DNA of 64,000 bases from Bdellovibrionales bacterium (GCA_016713585.1 JADJOV010000014.1:1-64000), one strand, 5' to 3'; positions 1-10,321 are shown, numbered from the stretch's first letter. Program-made: numbers and translations. The notes: a model not told the origin generated them from the sequence alone.

Positions 1-226
1 TTCTCAGAAACTCGATTCCTGTCAACACCGGCATATTCCAATCTGAAATCACTAATCCGACAGGATCCCCACTCATGGAATGGGCCTCCAAGAGCGCAAA
101 TGCTTTCTCTCCATTGTCGGCCTCTAAAATATTCCCATACTTAAGATCCCGTAAAACACGGCGAACGTTTTCTCGGATTGGCGCCATATCATCACAAATT
201 AAAATTTTGGTCGTTACTGGACACAT
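1..226 (-). CDS. response regulator receiver domain protein (partial)
   Basis: The start of a CheY-like receiver domain, cut by the left edge of the window (about 75 residues visible). The reverse strand from the ATG at 224-226 reads TKILICDDMAPIRENVRRVL and then VISDWNMPVLTGIEFLR. This shows the acidic pair (CDD) and the phospho-acceptor Asp in SDWNMP that are typical of receiver domains. A GAGGAG ribosome-binding site lies just upstream, and the ATG overlaps the TGA of the upstream ChaN-like gene (ATGA), which implies translational coupling. Whether an output domain follows cannot be seen; the close CheY-like sequence suggests a stand-alone receiver. Confidence 0.85.
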   Translation of the reverse strand, partial: MCPVTTKILICDDMAPIRENVRRVLRDLKYGNILEADNGEKAFALLEAHSMSGDPVGLVISDWNMPVLTGIEFLR

Positions 227-1119
227 CAGTTTTGCTCCTCATCAACAAGAACTAGATCTGCTCGTTGACCCCAATTTGGATGTGGCAAAATTTGGAGCTG
301 CATCTCTGACCAATCCTGTTCTGCAGAATTAAGTTGGCTGAGGGTCCACACTTGACCCAATCCATCCCCGATCCCTTCTCTTCGAGCCAGAATACGATCA
401 GGCAGTCCGCCCCCGTAGGCGACATGGAATTCCCCGACGACAATCACCAAAACTTGATCCGGATGATTTTTTGTAAATTCGACCGCCCTCCAAGCCATAG
501 TATCATCCCAAATGCTTTGCGCTGCGAAGTAGTTTTGCTGCCACTCAGGCGGTAGCTCATGAGGAATCGAGTCCAAGAACCTCTGTTTATAGGATTCCCG
601 TCCAAGACTAAATCGAGGTGGAAGCAATTTTGCTTCAGTTTCTAGTAAGGAAGAAAGCCCGGTCTTACTAACCTTCTGAGTGAGAGACCTGGGAGCATTG
701 AGAGCCAAAGTCTCAGCCCCCTGTTCGCGAAATGGAAAGTTAGCTTGATCGCGATAAAAATCAAAGGATAGACCACCCCAGCGGACCAGATTGAGGAAAT
801 CCTCCTCGGTGATTTCTTTTGAACAATATTGACGCACGTAGTCCTGATCGGTGTAAGAAAGAAACTCTAATCCAACCGAGATTTGAAGACCTTGATCTCG
901 CAATTTCTGCATAACCTCAAGCTGTTGACGCTGATGGATCCCGAGGCCATGGTTCTCACCTATCACAACAATATCTCCAGGCTGAACTCTCTCAAGCCAC
1001 CCCTGCAAACTTGTTAGCTGTCCCGTCGCCCCTTCCCAAGTCCCCTTGATTGGCGCCACAGACGCAAGAGAAGTGAAATGAAAGCCAAGAATAATTCCAA
1101 CCAAAATCAATCCATTCAT
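226..1119 (-). CDS. ChaN-family (DUF399) exported protein
   Basis: Member of the ChaN/Tiki superfamily, whose characterised members are haem-binding lipoproteins or metallo-proteins. Two family signatures are visible: VVIGENHG near the N-terminus and VVGEFH in the C-terminal third. An ATG at 1119 is preceded by GGGAG at good spacing and begins a signal peptide (MNGLILVGIILGFHF), so it is preferred over the upstream ATG at 1167. There is no lipobox, so the product is probably a periplasmic protein of about 297 residues. It overlaps the response-regulator start by four bases, which suggests co-expression. The substrate is unknown. Confidence 0.8.
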   Translation of the reverse strand: MNGLILVGIILGFHFTSLASVAPIKGTWEGATGQLTSLQGWLERVQPGDIVVIGENHGLGIHQRQQLEVMQKLRDQGLQISVGLEFLSYTDQDYVRQYCSKEITEEDFLNLVRWGGLSFDFYRDQANFPFREQGAETLALNAPRSLTQKVSKTGLSSLLETEAKLLPPRFSLGRESYKQRFLDSIPHELPPEWQQNYFAAQSIWDDTMAWRAVEFTKNHPDQVLVIVVGEFHVAYGGGLPDRILARREGIGDGLGQVWTLSQLNSAEQDWSEMQLQILPHPNWGQRADLVLVDEEQN

Positions 1120-1290
1120 TAAATTCTCCCACGGTTGATATTCCGCCCCGATTGATTTACGTTCCATGGGAACCCCAATCCTCGAATTAATTCCCCAGAG
1201 TTAATCCCTTGAACTAATTCCAACCCAAATTGACTGTAAATACAAGATTTGACCCCAAATCCAAGCTGTCTAAGTGCCAACTCGCACTTT

Positions 1291-1332
1291 TTGACGACAA
1301 TCCTTGAATTGCTTCCCTTTTTTTGCTAGCTT
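1291..1332 (+). promoter_or_regulatory. possible sigma70-type promoter for rpmG-dcd
   Basis: In the 200-base gap between the divergent ChaN-like gene and rpmG, TTGAAT (1304-1309) is followed 17 bases later by TAGCTT (1327-1332), with a TG three bases before the second hexamer. TTGACG at 1291 is an alternative -35. The match is moderate and nothing else in the gap looks better. Confidence 0.3.
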
Positions 1333-1374
1333 CCCGTGTTCTTAACCCGTCAAAGTACCACAAGGATTGAACTT

Positions 1375-1554
1375 ATGGCAAAAAAATCAGGTCGCATTAT
1401 CATCACTCTTGAATGTACAGAAGCTCGCGCTGCTGGAGTTTCTCCTTCAAGGTACACGACAACCAAAAACAAAACAAAAACCCCAGCCCGTTTGGAAAAG
1501 AAAAAATACAATCCAAATATGCGTAAGCACACAGTTCACAAAGAAACGAAGTAG
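1375..1554 (+). CDS. rpmG: 50S ribosomal protein L33
   Basis: Small basic protein of 59 residues from the ATG at 1375 (MAKKSGRIIITLECTEARAA), matching bacterial L33 over its full length, with the usual RYTTTKNK and KKKYNP segments and the HTVHKE tail. It has a single Cys and therefore lacks the four-cysteine zinc ribbon: this is the zinc-independent form. A longer frame upstream (from 1336) is not needed, because the L33 N-terminus starts at 1375. It lies two bases before dcd and is probably co-transcribed with it. Confidence 0.96.
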   Translation: MAKKSGRIIITLECTEARAAGVSPSRYTTTKNKTKTPARLEKKKYNPNMRKHTVHKETK

Positions 1555-1556
1555 TC

Positions 1557-2093
1557 ATGATTCTGACGGATCAAAAGATCCTTGAGAATATTGAAAAAGG
1601 GTTTATTAAAATTGAGCCCTTTAGTCTTTCTTGCGTTGGAACCAACTCTTATGATGTTCACCTAGGTCAAATCCTGGGTATCTATTTAGACAGCGTCCTC
1701 GATGCAAAAAAACACAATCGTATTGAAACTTTCGAAATTCCGGCTGAGGGTTATATTCTAACCCCGGACAATTTCTATTTGGGAATTACTGCTGAGTACA
1801 CAGAAAGCCATCGCCACGTGCCCTTTCTTGAAGGAAAATCTAGCGTAGGTCGCCTGGGAATTGATATTCACGCGACAGCGGGAAAAGGTGATGTCGGCTT
1901 CTGTAATTATTGGACCCTTGAAATTTCCGTTAAAAAACCTGTTCGAGTGTACGCAGGCATGCCGATTGGGCAGCTGATCTATTTCGAAATATCAGGTGAA
2001 ATTCTTACGCCTTACAACACAAAATCATCTGCAAAATACAACCAGGTTGGTGGAGTCCCCACCGAATCCATGATGTGGAAGAACTCCTTTTAA
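1557..2093 (+). CDS. dcd: dCTP deaminase (Dcd family)
   Basis: 178-residue protein of the dCTP deaminase/dUTPase fold, which converts dCTP to dUTP for dTTP synthesis. The central motif GKSSVGRLGIDIHATAGKGD contains the Ser-Arg phosphate-binding stretch and catalytic region typical of Dcd, and the C-terminal AKYNQVGG matches the family's mobile tail. Length is normal. The start two bases after the rpmG stop suggests an operon. Whether it also acts as a dUTPase (bifunctional form) cannot be settled by eye. Confidence 0.92.
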   Translation: MILTDQKILENIEKGFIKIEPFSLSCVGTNSYDVHLGQILGIYLDSVLDAKKHNRIETFEIPAEGYILTPDNFYLGITAEYTESHRHVPFLEGKSSVGRLGIDIHATAGKGDVGFCNYWTLEISVKKPVRVYAGMPIGQLIYFEISGEILTPYNTKSSAKYNQVGGVPTESMMWKNSF

Positions 2094-2121
2094 TACTCAC
2101 TCTAACTCGCTCAGAAGCTTA

Positions 2122-2151
2122 GGAACCGTCCAAGTGATTTTTAGACGGTCC
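2122..2151. terminator. bidirectional hairpin between converging genes
   Basis: Between dcd and the converging gene, GGAACCGTC (2122-2130) pairs with GACGGTCC (2144-2151) with one bulge and a loop of about 13 bases that contains TTTTT. It could terminate transcription from both sides, but no clean U-tract follows it. Confidence 0.4.
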
Positions 2152-2152
2152 A

Positions 2153-5100
2153 TTAATTCGTCGGTGCACAGTTTAGAGGTGGCTTCGCCGGCTCACTGAC
2201 CTTGTCGGAAATGTATCCCAATATTTTTGCAATTTCCGAGCGCCCCGCATTTACTTCCCGTTTTTTGCCAAACAATTCCGTTTTCCAAAGCACCCACTGG
2301 ACAACTTCTTTCGAAGCTCCCGTCAAGGCGTCCTTAAAGCACCGGATAGATTCAAACGAAAATTGCTGGAAACCGAAACATCGACCAATTTGACCAAAGT
2401 CTGATGGCGGCTCCTTGCCGTACTTGACCAGATAAGAAAACAAAATTGGCAAATCTTTCTCGGTAAAAACGAGTGGAACAAAGCGATCTTTCGAAAGACT
2501 TAACATCAAATCTTTATAAGTCGGATACGCCAAATCCAATTCCTGGATTGAAATGAAATCGTCTTTATTTACGTCATACTTCGCAAAAATCATCTCCAAA
2601 TATTGAACAAGATGCGGAAAAAGCGAGAGCGTATTCATATCGACCATTTCTTGATCAACATTTGGAAGACCTTTTGGCACCCACCCTGTTGCTTTAACGA
2701 TATTAACAAAGGCTTCACGCCAGCTCGACTCACCAATTGTCCTCATGTCTTTCAAATATCCAGGGATACCAACCATTTCACGCTGTATGCTGTGACTATA
2801 ATAGGACTCTCGTAGACATTTAAAACTCACCGTTTCTTTCATCACATTTTTGCAAACAGCCCCTTGCCCAGTCAGTGAGCCAACCGTCTGGGACTCCATA
2901 AAAATAGGGCAATCCCTTCGTAAATGCACCTTTAACTTAGAATCATTCACAAGGCCGGAGAGAATCATCTGAATTAAATCATGAAATTCGAGAAAATTAA
3001 CATAATCCATATCTCCATTGGCTCTAACCACAAATAAATTGGCCTCTAAAAAGCGTGAATCTAAAAAGGTACTGTTCACATCAAGCAGATTTAGGTCAAT
3101 AAAGGGCTGACGAAGGGCTTCAAAGGCCAATTTGGCCTGTTCCTTATTCAGAGGCTCACAGGTATCAGTTGTTCTACATTTAATGGGATCCTTCGGGAAT
3201 TCCCCTGCCGTGCCTGCCTGGGGGAAATCCAACATGGAATCCTGTGTATAGGATCGAATCAAAAGCCGTGCAATCGTTCGACTCAAATTGGCATAAAAAG
3301 CAGATTTTCGATTGAACGTCGGGACCTGCTGGTTTGTGATTAACATACGCCCAGCCTCGTCTGTCGTGATAGGGATCACCGTGTCTAGCGCAAGAGCAAG
3401 TTCGTGGAAACCATCCTGGCCAAATGGATCGATCTTCTCAGGAACCTTTTTCACTACCTCCTTGATTTCAGAATGTGTCATTAAGGGAGACGATTCGAAT
3501 TGCTCGGCTAAAAAAATCTCAGGCTGAATCCAGGCTCTGAATTCACTGATTAGGTGCTCGTTAGAATCATCAACAAAACGTGTTCGAGAAGTCTTGTTAA
3601 TTCTATCCCTGGGACTGATCAAAAAGTTTCCAATCAGCGCCTTCATGATACCTTTCATTGTCTCAGTTTGAATCTTTTTCGGCAAGATCTCATGGACCCT
3701 CAACTCAGCAAAAATCTCACCAAATTCGTCGATTGAAATTCCATACTGATCAGGGGAAGCCCCAGGCAAAGTCCAACTCTTACGCTGGCTCAGAATATCA
3801 GGAACAATCGTCAAGGCAGATTCGACCAATCGAGACGTTGACCTCACGCTCACGCTCGAATCGAGTTCAAAAGGGTTCAAAAAATAATGGGAAAATAATG
3901 AGAGGGAATATCCCCGACTCGCGTAGTTCAAAAAGCTTTTCCATTCTTCTTTGCGAATCTCTGGCGATGGATTGTTATCAGGCAATCGGAAACGACCGTA
4001 AACTATTTCTTTAACCTTTAAAAACAAACCTCGAAATTTTGTCAGCGTCTCACCCAGAGAAGCCTCTTTCTTTCGCGCTCGTCGATCCAGGGGCCATTCT
4101 TCGAAGCTTGCTGAGGAGTCCGACGGGTAAAGCGTTTCAATTTCCAACACTAATTCTTGAAGATGATCATACGAATATGAGGACTCGAGAAGTGCTCCGA
4201 GGTCACCTGCCACTCGGACCAAAGCTTTTTCCGCTGAACCAAAAAACTCCTGCTCTTTGTCGATAGCCCCCGATGAAGCCATTCCAGCATTGATGCTCCG
4301 AAAATTCCATGTTTTTGTGTAAACACTCTTGTAGGGGCGGATTCTTTCAACCAAATCTTTAAGTTGGTAGACTTTTGCACCAGCAACTCCAAAATCATTA
4401 GCTGTCCAGAGGGCAGAACTTCCGCCAAATAGAACTGGCTTTACATTCATGAGCTGATCGACAAGTTTTTCTGAAACTTTAAGGGACTCAAAAACCTGGG
4501 AGGCACTCAATAAAATCTCCAAAGTCTCGGCCTTGGTTATCATTGAAATAGGTTTTCGACTGACTAGGTCCTGCATCATCGACAAAGAATCCTCAGCAAT
4601 TCTTGCAATTGTGTTGAGTTTTGCCTCATCTGTTATCTGCGGATTGTTGGAAATGAAATAATGGTACCGCAAATACTGAACATAACTCCTGGCTCCAAGA
4701 TTTAGAAAACGGGACCACTCTTTTGGTGCAACGACTGAGCCGTCTCCGCCGATCAGCGCAATCTTAATTTTCGTAGTCAGAGGCAAATAGGTTTCAAGCT
4801 TGCCCACAAAGGGCCAAGATTCCCCATAAAACTCAGAAAGACGTCCAAGCAGATTTACAAAGTCACCCATCGCGTAGGTAGACTCTGGATTTGTCTGAAT
4901 CAAACTTGCCAGATCGTCAATCACCTCTTGAAGAATTCCATTGGCCTCTTCAAAATGGTCCACTTCTGAAGGTTGGGCCAGTGGAAGGGTTGGTTGCCAT
5001 TTTAAAGTCACCACGGACATTGACGGGTTAATTCTTAGAGCCATCGCTTTCAGTCGAAAAATAAAATCTAGAGTCTTTTTGAGCTCGGCTCGAGTGATAT

Positions 5101-5542
5101 CTTCACGGGAACCGCCCACAAAAATCTGTTTAATCTTCATCATTTCAATCTGCAATGCCGGTGAAATCTGTTTTGGCTTTCCTTCAGAATCCTTGGCTAA
5201 AAAATAATTCTCAAAAAATTCACAAAGCTCGGCGATTTTGTAGCGATCACTCTGTGCGCCACGAACATATTTGTCAAATTTCTCAAAGGCCGTATGTATG
5301 CAATCAAAACTCTGAATGATTTCACCGTTGGTCGCCTCGGCTTTTACAAACTTTTGAAGACCGACAGCCGCTTGATCTAAGCACTCTGTGGCTTTCAATC
5401 CCTGTCCTTCGACCTGAGGTGGGGCTTCCCCCACTTTTGGCGTACAGCTGAGAAGCCCAACCAACGCGCTCAACACCGAGACGCCTCCAAATATTTTCCA
5501 AAAATCTTTGGAGTAAAAAATCTGAAAAGTCTTAAAAAACAT
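2153..5542 (-). CDS. large lipoprotein with EF-hand calcium-binding motif
   Basis: 1129-residue protein of unknown function. The N-terminus has a membrane segment ending in a lipobox, LLSC with Cys33, so it is probably lipid-anchored. A well-formed EF-hand loop lies near residues 990-1001 (DVNKDDFISIQE: D, N, D at positions 1, 3, 5 and E at 12). A weaker loop lies near residue 845 (NGDMDYVNFLE). The rest is helix-rich, with scattered Cys in the C-terminal half. Its start overlaps the end of the outer-membrane barrel gene by 11 bases, so the two are probably translated together. An outer-membrane or periplasmic Ca-binding role is inference. Confidence 0.75.
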   Translation of the reverse strand: MFFKTFQIFYSKDFWKIFGGVSVLSALVGLLSCTPKVGEAPPQVEGQGLKATECLDQAAVGLQKFVKAEATNGEIIQSFDCIHTAFEKFDKYVRGAQSDRYKIAELCEFFENYFLAKDSEGKPKQISPALQIEMMKIKQIFVGGSREDITRAELKKTLDFIFRLKAMALRINPSMSVVTLKWQPTLPLAQPSEVDHFEEANGILQEVIDDLASLIQTNPESTYAMGDFVNLLGRLSEFYGESWPFVGKLETYLPLTTKIKIALIGGDGSVVAPKEWSRFLNLGARSYVQYLRYHYFISNNPQITDEAKLNTIARIAEDSLSMMQDLVSRKPISMITKAETLEILLSASQVFESLKVSEKLVDQLMNVKPVLFGGSSALWTANDFGVAGAKVYQLKDLVERIRPYKSVYTKTWNFRSINAGMASSGAIDKEQEFFGSAEKALVRVAGDLGALLESSYSYDHLQELVLEIETLYPSDSSASFEEWPLDRRARKKEASLGETLTKFRGLFLKVKEIVYGRFRLPDNNPSPEIRKEEWKSFLNYASRGYSLSLFSHYFLNPFELDSSVSVRSTSRLVESALTIVPDILSQRKSWTLPGASPDQYGISIDEFGEIFAELRVHEILPKKIQTETMKGIMKALIGNFLISPRDRINKTSRTRFVDDSNEHLISEFRAWIQPEIFLAEQFESSPLMTHSEIKEVVKKVPEKIDPFGQDGFHELALALDTVIPITTDEAGRMLITNQQVPTFNRKSAFYANLSRTIARLLIRSYTQDSMLDFPQAGTAGEFPKDPIKCRTTDTCEPLNKEQAKLAFEALRQPFIDLNLLDVNSTFLDSRFLEANLFVVRANGDMDYVNFLEFHDLIQMILSGLVNDSKLKVHLRRDCPIFMESQTVGSLTGQGAVCKNVMKETVSFKCLRESYYSHSIQREMVGIPGYLKDMRTIGESSWREAFVNIVKATGWVPKGLPNVDQEMVDMNTLSLFPHLVQYLEMIFAKYDVNKDDFISIQELDLAYPTYKDLMLSLSKDRFVPLVFTEKDLPILFSYLVKYGKEPPSDFGQIGRCFGFQQFSFESIRCFKDALTGASKEVVQWVLWKTELFGKKREVNAGRSEIAKILGYISDKVSEPAKPPLNCAPTN

Positions 5543-7014
5543 ATGTGAGTCCCCCGAAAATGCGGTCGTTCGCTCGATATTGATTCAAAAAACTATTTGG
5601 TTTAAGTTTCTCATTCTCAACCCCCAATAGATCAGCTCCGGCCAAGACGAGCCATTCGCGACTCACTTGGAGTTGAAGCTCTGCCCCGACGAGGCTCCCC
5701 TGCTGATCCAAATCGTAGGCATAGGACCACTTTCCGAGGATCTGTCGTCCAAAAATCCTCACTAATGGCCCCTGCATCTTAAATGAAACAGTATTTGTGA
5801 ACTTAAGGCGCTGATCAAAAAGTGTAAAATCCGCCGCTTGCCCCTGACTTTCTATATCCACAATTTCGCCACCGTAAACTCTGAGGTAACCAAGATTAAC
5901 TTGGGTCGTTGGCATCCCCAAGATCCCGAGATTCCAGGTCAGTAATCCTGAATAGGCTTCAATGGCCCCAAGTCGTTGGGTCACCCATTCCTCTCGGGGC
6001 AAATTCACCGAAGGCCGATCTCGCAAGGCAGACAAAACAAAAACGCCGGCGCCCCATGCGTAACCCACGTCAGTCGACACTATTAAATGCCTCGCAATAT
6101 CTGGCTGAACAGTGGCGATGGTCGCATCAGGACCGGTGGGCACAACGACATTTCTCGTATAGATCACATCATTAACTGGCTTGTCGCCTGCAGCTATTCC
6201 TAACCAAGGACCTTTGGTTTTGGAACCAAGCCTTGCCATCAACCCACGGCCCTCATGTTTAATCAGTCGCATGAGATCTGACCGATCCAGCCTATAGGCA
6301 ATTGCTTTTACATTCTTTCCAATCGTAAACGACTGACTGGGGGCTCGATACCATCGATCATCAGAGACAAGCCCCCCGCCCTCTTCGCGGACCTCAGGTC
6401 CAAGTGTTGGAACTGAAATTGAGGTCACAAATCCAAGGAGACGAAAGTTCTCTTTGTCATAATCCAAAAACAAACCAGTCAACCCTTGATCCTCAGGCCG
6501 TAGGGCATCAATTCCATACTTAGGCTGCCAGAGACCTAACTGCCAATACTCGTCTAACCGACTCCAATCCTCTTTCTTGCGCCCCAAAGAAGCTTGGACT
6601 TCAGGGAATGACTCGGGTCGAGGCCGAAAGTTCATTGACCGCCCAATGAGTTTGCCTCTGTGAATAAAACTTTCCTGCCATCAAATCTAGGTTGTAACCA
6701 AAATCCCAAGGCACCGCCGACACCCCTGTCGCGTGAATCCGCCCCGAAAGATATTGGGTCCGAGTCAAATGTGGCGAATCAGGGACTTCAGATAAATAAC
6801 CCATATTTTCAAACCTTAATTGCCCACTCACCGCAGCGCTCTGTCCACTCGCCACCGGTGACGCTACAGACATAATGCTTTCAGAAATATTATAAGGGAC
6901 GGAGAGAGAGACTCTCCCTGGCTGGGAGAGAGGCTGTCCGCTAGCCCTGCCCTCATCAGCAAAGCAGAAAAAACATATGAAAACACCACGGATTATCGTA
7001 GAAAATAAAGTCAA
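5532..7014 (-). CDS. outer-membrane beta-barrel protein, frame-broken
   Basis: Two adjacent frames look like one protein of about 490 residues. The upstream piece (7014-6601) carries the signal peptide (MTLFSTIIRGVFICFFCF) and ends at a TGA. The downstream piece (6635-5532) has no export signal but has alternating amphipathic strands and ends in the classic C-terminal Phe (LTYVF). The break is near 6605-6612, beside a CCC run. A TTG at 7014 with AGGAG seven bases upstream is the preferred start; the frame is open to 7050. I do not recognise a substrate. It is coupled to the EF-hand lipoprotein gene downstream. Confidence 0.6.
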
Positions 7015-7263
7015 AGCTCCACTCCTGGAAAAATGGTCCCCATAGGGCAATAAAATCAGGAGTCAGTCAAGAATTCCACTGGTTTTGACAGACATTGATT
7101 CAATTTAGTTTAAAAATGATGCACGTTGTTATTGCCTAGATTTGGGATGACCTTCTTCACGGCACAGCGTCTAGTTCTGACGGAATGTCAAAAAAACATG
7201 ATGTTGGTCCTGCTTTTTGAGAAAAATGGCCCATTTCCGTCAAAAATGTTTCATCCTTCAGGA

Positions 7264-7956
7264 ATGAACCGAGGCACAAGCTTAGTGGCTATCCTGGCAT
7301 TCTGTCTTTCAATGATCCAACCCATAACTCTGTTGGCGCAAACCCTTAGAATCGAAAGGTTGAAGGGTCAAAAGGCCCTTGTCGAGATTACCTCTGGACA
7401 GGTCGAGATTGGCAAGACCTACTCTTTGCAATCCTCAGATGGCAAGATGACAGAAGCGACTTCTAATGATTCCCATGGACGCCGCCGGGTCCTTGGCCTT
7501 GAGGGGTCCATTCTTGGGTATACTTCAGAAACATCGACAGTCAACGGAAGTTCCTCAAGCAGATCGACCTTCAGCTTCCAAAGTTATTTTGGGTGGAACT
7601 TTAAGAAGTACGAACTGGGTCCAATTCTTTCCTTCGTTACCAGCAGCGGCGGCGTCCAAACCTCAAGCTTTGGAATCGGCGGATTTTTTGACTACAACTT
7701 AGCGGAAAACACCTCTGAGAGAAAGTTTTTGCTGGGCCTCCTTGGCTCTATTCAGCTGCTCAACGCAGAAGCTGGGGGCAGCAAATCAAGCGGTCAAACA
7801 CTTGCCGTTGGCGGTTTTCTCAAATGGTTCCCAGGTCCCTCGTGGTTGTGCCTGCGTTCGAATCTCAAATATGAAATGACCGACAGTAAAACCTCACTGG
7901 TGACGACCAAAACCACAGGGTTCTCATTGACCTCCGGGGTTGCGGGATATTTCTAA
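7264..7956 (+). CDS. small outer-membrane beta-barrel protein
   Basis: About 230 residues from the ATG at 7264. The frame is open from 7126, but the signal peptide (MNRGTSLVAILAFCLSM...LLAQ) starts at 7264. The mature part begins with a KGQKALVEI/QVEIGKTYSL segment and continues with repeated Ser/Gly-rich amphipathic strands (FGWNF, FGIGGFFDYNL), ending in VAGYF with a C-terminal Phe as in outer-membrane barrels. The gene stands alone on the plus strand. The function is unknown. The start is uncertain because no strong ribosome-binding site is visible at 7264. Confidence 0.6.
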   Translation: MNRGTSLVAILAFCLSMIQPITLLAQTLRIERLKGQKALVEITSGQVEIGKTYSLQSSDGKMTEATSNDSHGRRRVLGLEGSILGYTSETSTVNGSSSSRSTFSFQSYFGWNFKKYELGPILSFVTSSGGVQTSSFGIGGFFDYNLAENTSERKFLLGLLGSIQLLNAEAGGSKSSGQTLAVGGFLKWFPGPSWLCLRSNLKYEMTDSKTSLVTTKTTGFSLTSGVAGYF

Positions 7957-8025
7957 GATTTTTCAAATGCAAAAGCAAAAGCAATTCACCAATGAGGCTT
8001 TTTGATTCTAATCACAGGTTCTGTT

Positions 8026-9286
8026 CTAGTTCTTCTGCCTCAGAACATCAGAAGGATCTAACTCCGCCACAGTTTGAGCAGGCAAATAAGACCCACCGAC
8101 AGCAATCAAAAAACTAGCCAGGAGAACTCCCACGACAAGGCGCCAATCTACCAGAGCTGGAATCTGTTGATCATAATATATTTCGGGCAACATCCCATGA
8201 ATGGGGTAAAACTCCAGCCACAGGCTGAGCCCCGTTCCAAAAACCACTCCGATCAACGCCCCTGTCCCGCCAAGAATAACGCCCACTTGGGTCATAATTT
8301 TTACTGTGCGTCGACTGGAGAGACCCAGGGTCCTTAACATTGCAAGATCTCGCCGTTTTTGAGAAATCAAAAGAGCCATCACGGTTAATATTGAAAAACT
8401 CGCAATTAGTCCCGCGAGGCCTAAAAAAATTCCAATCATCATTTTTTCCAATTTCAAAGCATAAAATAAGGCTGAATTTCGTTCCATCCAGGTTTGAATT
8501 TCAACGTCTGAAAAGGACGACAGAGAATCCTTCACGTCGCGAGCGTCTTCACCATTAGGCAGCCATACATCATATCCGACCTGACGACTGGCAGAGTCTC
8601 TGAGCGAGACCAAGGCCTTTCCCTTTAAATAAAAAACGTATTGTGAATCCATATCCGCCAGGCTCGTTGAAATAATTCTTCGGACCTTCAATCTTTCAAA
8701 CTTGGGGGTTTCTCCTAAAGGCAAAATTAAGCCCTCTGGAGGTATCACTGTGAGAAAATCACCCTCATAAATATTAAGCGTCTTAGCCAAGTCAATTCCG
8801 AGAACAAGCTCGCCTTGCCCAGGTATTTCATCTTCTTCCCACAAGGGTGCATCTAAGTTGACACGAGATGATTTTCCACGCTCCAGCTGATGTAGCTGCT
8901 GGATGAAAAGCTTAAAGCTAGCCTCAGTCAGGCCTCGGGCTTGGGCTCCGCGAAACTGCCCCTCTAAGGTTCGTAAAATAACGTCCTGAGATTCAAATAT
9001 AGCAATTTTATATTCCGGGGGATTCCTTGAGCCTTTGATAGATGGGCAATGTCTCTAAATTAAGATTTGAAGACATGGTTCGCACCTGAATCGAAAGATG
9101 GGGTTCAAGGGCCAAAATTCTTTGTCGAATACTCTGATTCATTCCGTTCATCACAAACAAGACTAACAAAAAAGCAGTGACACTCACTGAGCTTCCAATA
9201 ACAGAAAGCCACGCAATTCTCCGCACGAGAGCCCCCGCACGATTTGAGAAAATCAACTTCGAAAAGAAATACCCAGCTAACTTCAC
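8026..9286 (-). CDS. LolC/LolE-like FtsX-family permease, frame-broken
   Basis: Membrane component of a lipoprotein-release or related type VII ABC transporter. The N-terminal piece (9286-9008) has the family start (FFSKLIFSNRAG, RRIAWLSVIGSSVSVTAFL). A stop then appears, but moving one base at the GGGGG run at 9017-9021 restores an open frame through the periplasmic domain into the FtsX core (MALLISQKRRDLAMLRTLGL) and the LDPSDVLR tail. The reconstituted length of about 420 residues is normal for LolC/E. No LolD ATPase is adjacent. It lies 54 bases downstream of the MlaD-like gene, so it is probably in the same operon. Confidence 0.8.
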
Positions 9287-9340
9287 AGTAAGAAGAATTC
9301 TAAGTTGCTTGAACTAAGAGCGCAAGGGAATTAAGACCAA

Positions 9341-10321
9341 TCACGGAGCTGTTCGTGCGGGTTTGCGCTTGTTTTCAGAATTATTTCGACCCGAAGCTTC
9401 TCGTTTTTCGTCCTCGCGACGAATATCTTCAACACTCGATTTCAAAAAGTAATTTCGCTGCAGTGCTTTTAACAAAACGGTCGCCTCCGCGAGCGCCTCT
9501 ATTGCTTTTTTTGTCGCTCCGGGCATTTCAGGACTCAGATCTTTCATGGCTAAAGAGACCTCAGCAAGATTTCTCGTTAAAATGGCCAAATGGGAGGCCA
9601 GTTGAGGATTCTGGCGATTCAGCGCTGGCAGAATTTTATTAATTTCGCGAGACATAATTGCCACATTGACCATAACTTTCTTGAGATTTCCGTCTTTCGA
9701 TGCCTGTCTGGATAAATTTGTCACTTCGACTGACATCGTATTCATATTGCCAAGCAAGGGATCAAGCTTGTCAAAAATTCGAACCATACTCTCAGTCCTT
9801 TCTTTGTTCAAAAAGGATTGCATGAGGGTCTGAAGATTTGTAACCATTTCTGAAAACTGAGCCAGGTAATTTCCTAGTTTCTTGCCGCTCATGATTGTCA
9901 TGATATCAATTGTTTCTTCGGCAACGATTTGACTATTTTCAGCCAAAATTTGCCCTTGCTCAGAACCCACCGTAATTTCGAGAACTCGGTCGCCAATTAT
10001 GAATGGCCTGACAAGCATTGCGCGACTGTCTTCTCTCAATTTATCTTGAAATTTTCCAAGAACATGAAAACTAACTTTAATCCTATTATCACTTTGTAGC
10101 TCGACTTCGTCGACCGCCCCCGCACGAAGTCCCGCCATCTGAACTGAAGTTCCCGAGTGAATTCCATCCCCACTTTCGAGAAAAGAATGAAACTGTATTT
10201 TTGGCTCAAACCAGCCTTGTTTGATTGCAACACTCACCCCAGTCAAAGCCGAGCCAATTATGGCAACCAGTAAAAAAACACCAGCCACCCTCTCATAATG
10301 ATTGAACTTAATCATTCTCAT
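9341..10321 (-). CDS. mlaD: MlaD-like MCE-domain protein
   Basis: 326 residues with one N-terminal transmembrane helix (about 12-34), an MCE domain (about 38-115, including GIHSGTSVQMAGLRAGAVDEV and IIGDRVLEI) and a long helical C-terminal region ending in a basic, disordered tail. MCE proteins form hexameric rings that pass phospholipids between inner and outer membrane. Its ATG overlaps the MlaF stop (ATGA), so it belongs to the mla operon. The C-terminus is longer than that of E. coli MlaD (about 180 residues) and resembles the longer MCE proteins with helical needles. Confidence 0.9.
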   Translation of the reverse strand: MRMIKFNHYERVAGVFLLVAIIGSALTGVSVAIKQGWFEPKIQFHSFLESGDGIHSGTSVQMAGLRAGAVDEVELQSDNRIKVSFHVLGKFQDKLREDSRAMLVRPFIIGDRVLEITVGSEQGQILAENSQIVAEETIDIMTIMSGKKLGNYLAQFSEMVTNLQTLMQSFLNKERTESMVRIFDKLDPLLGNMNTMSVEVTNLSRQASKDGNLKKVMVNVAIMSREINKILPALNRQNPQLASHLAILTRNLAEVSLAMKDLSPEMPGATKKAIEALAEATVLLKALQRNYFLKSSVEDIRREDEKREASGRNNSENKRKPARTAP

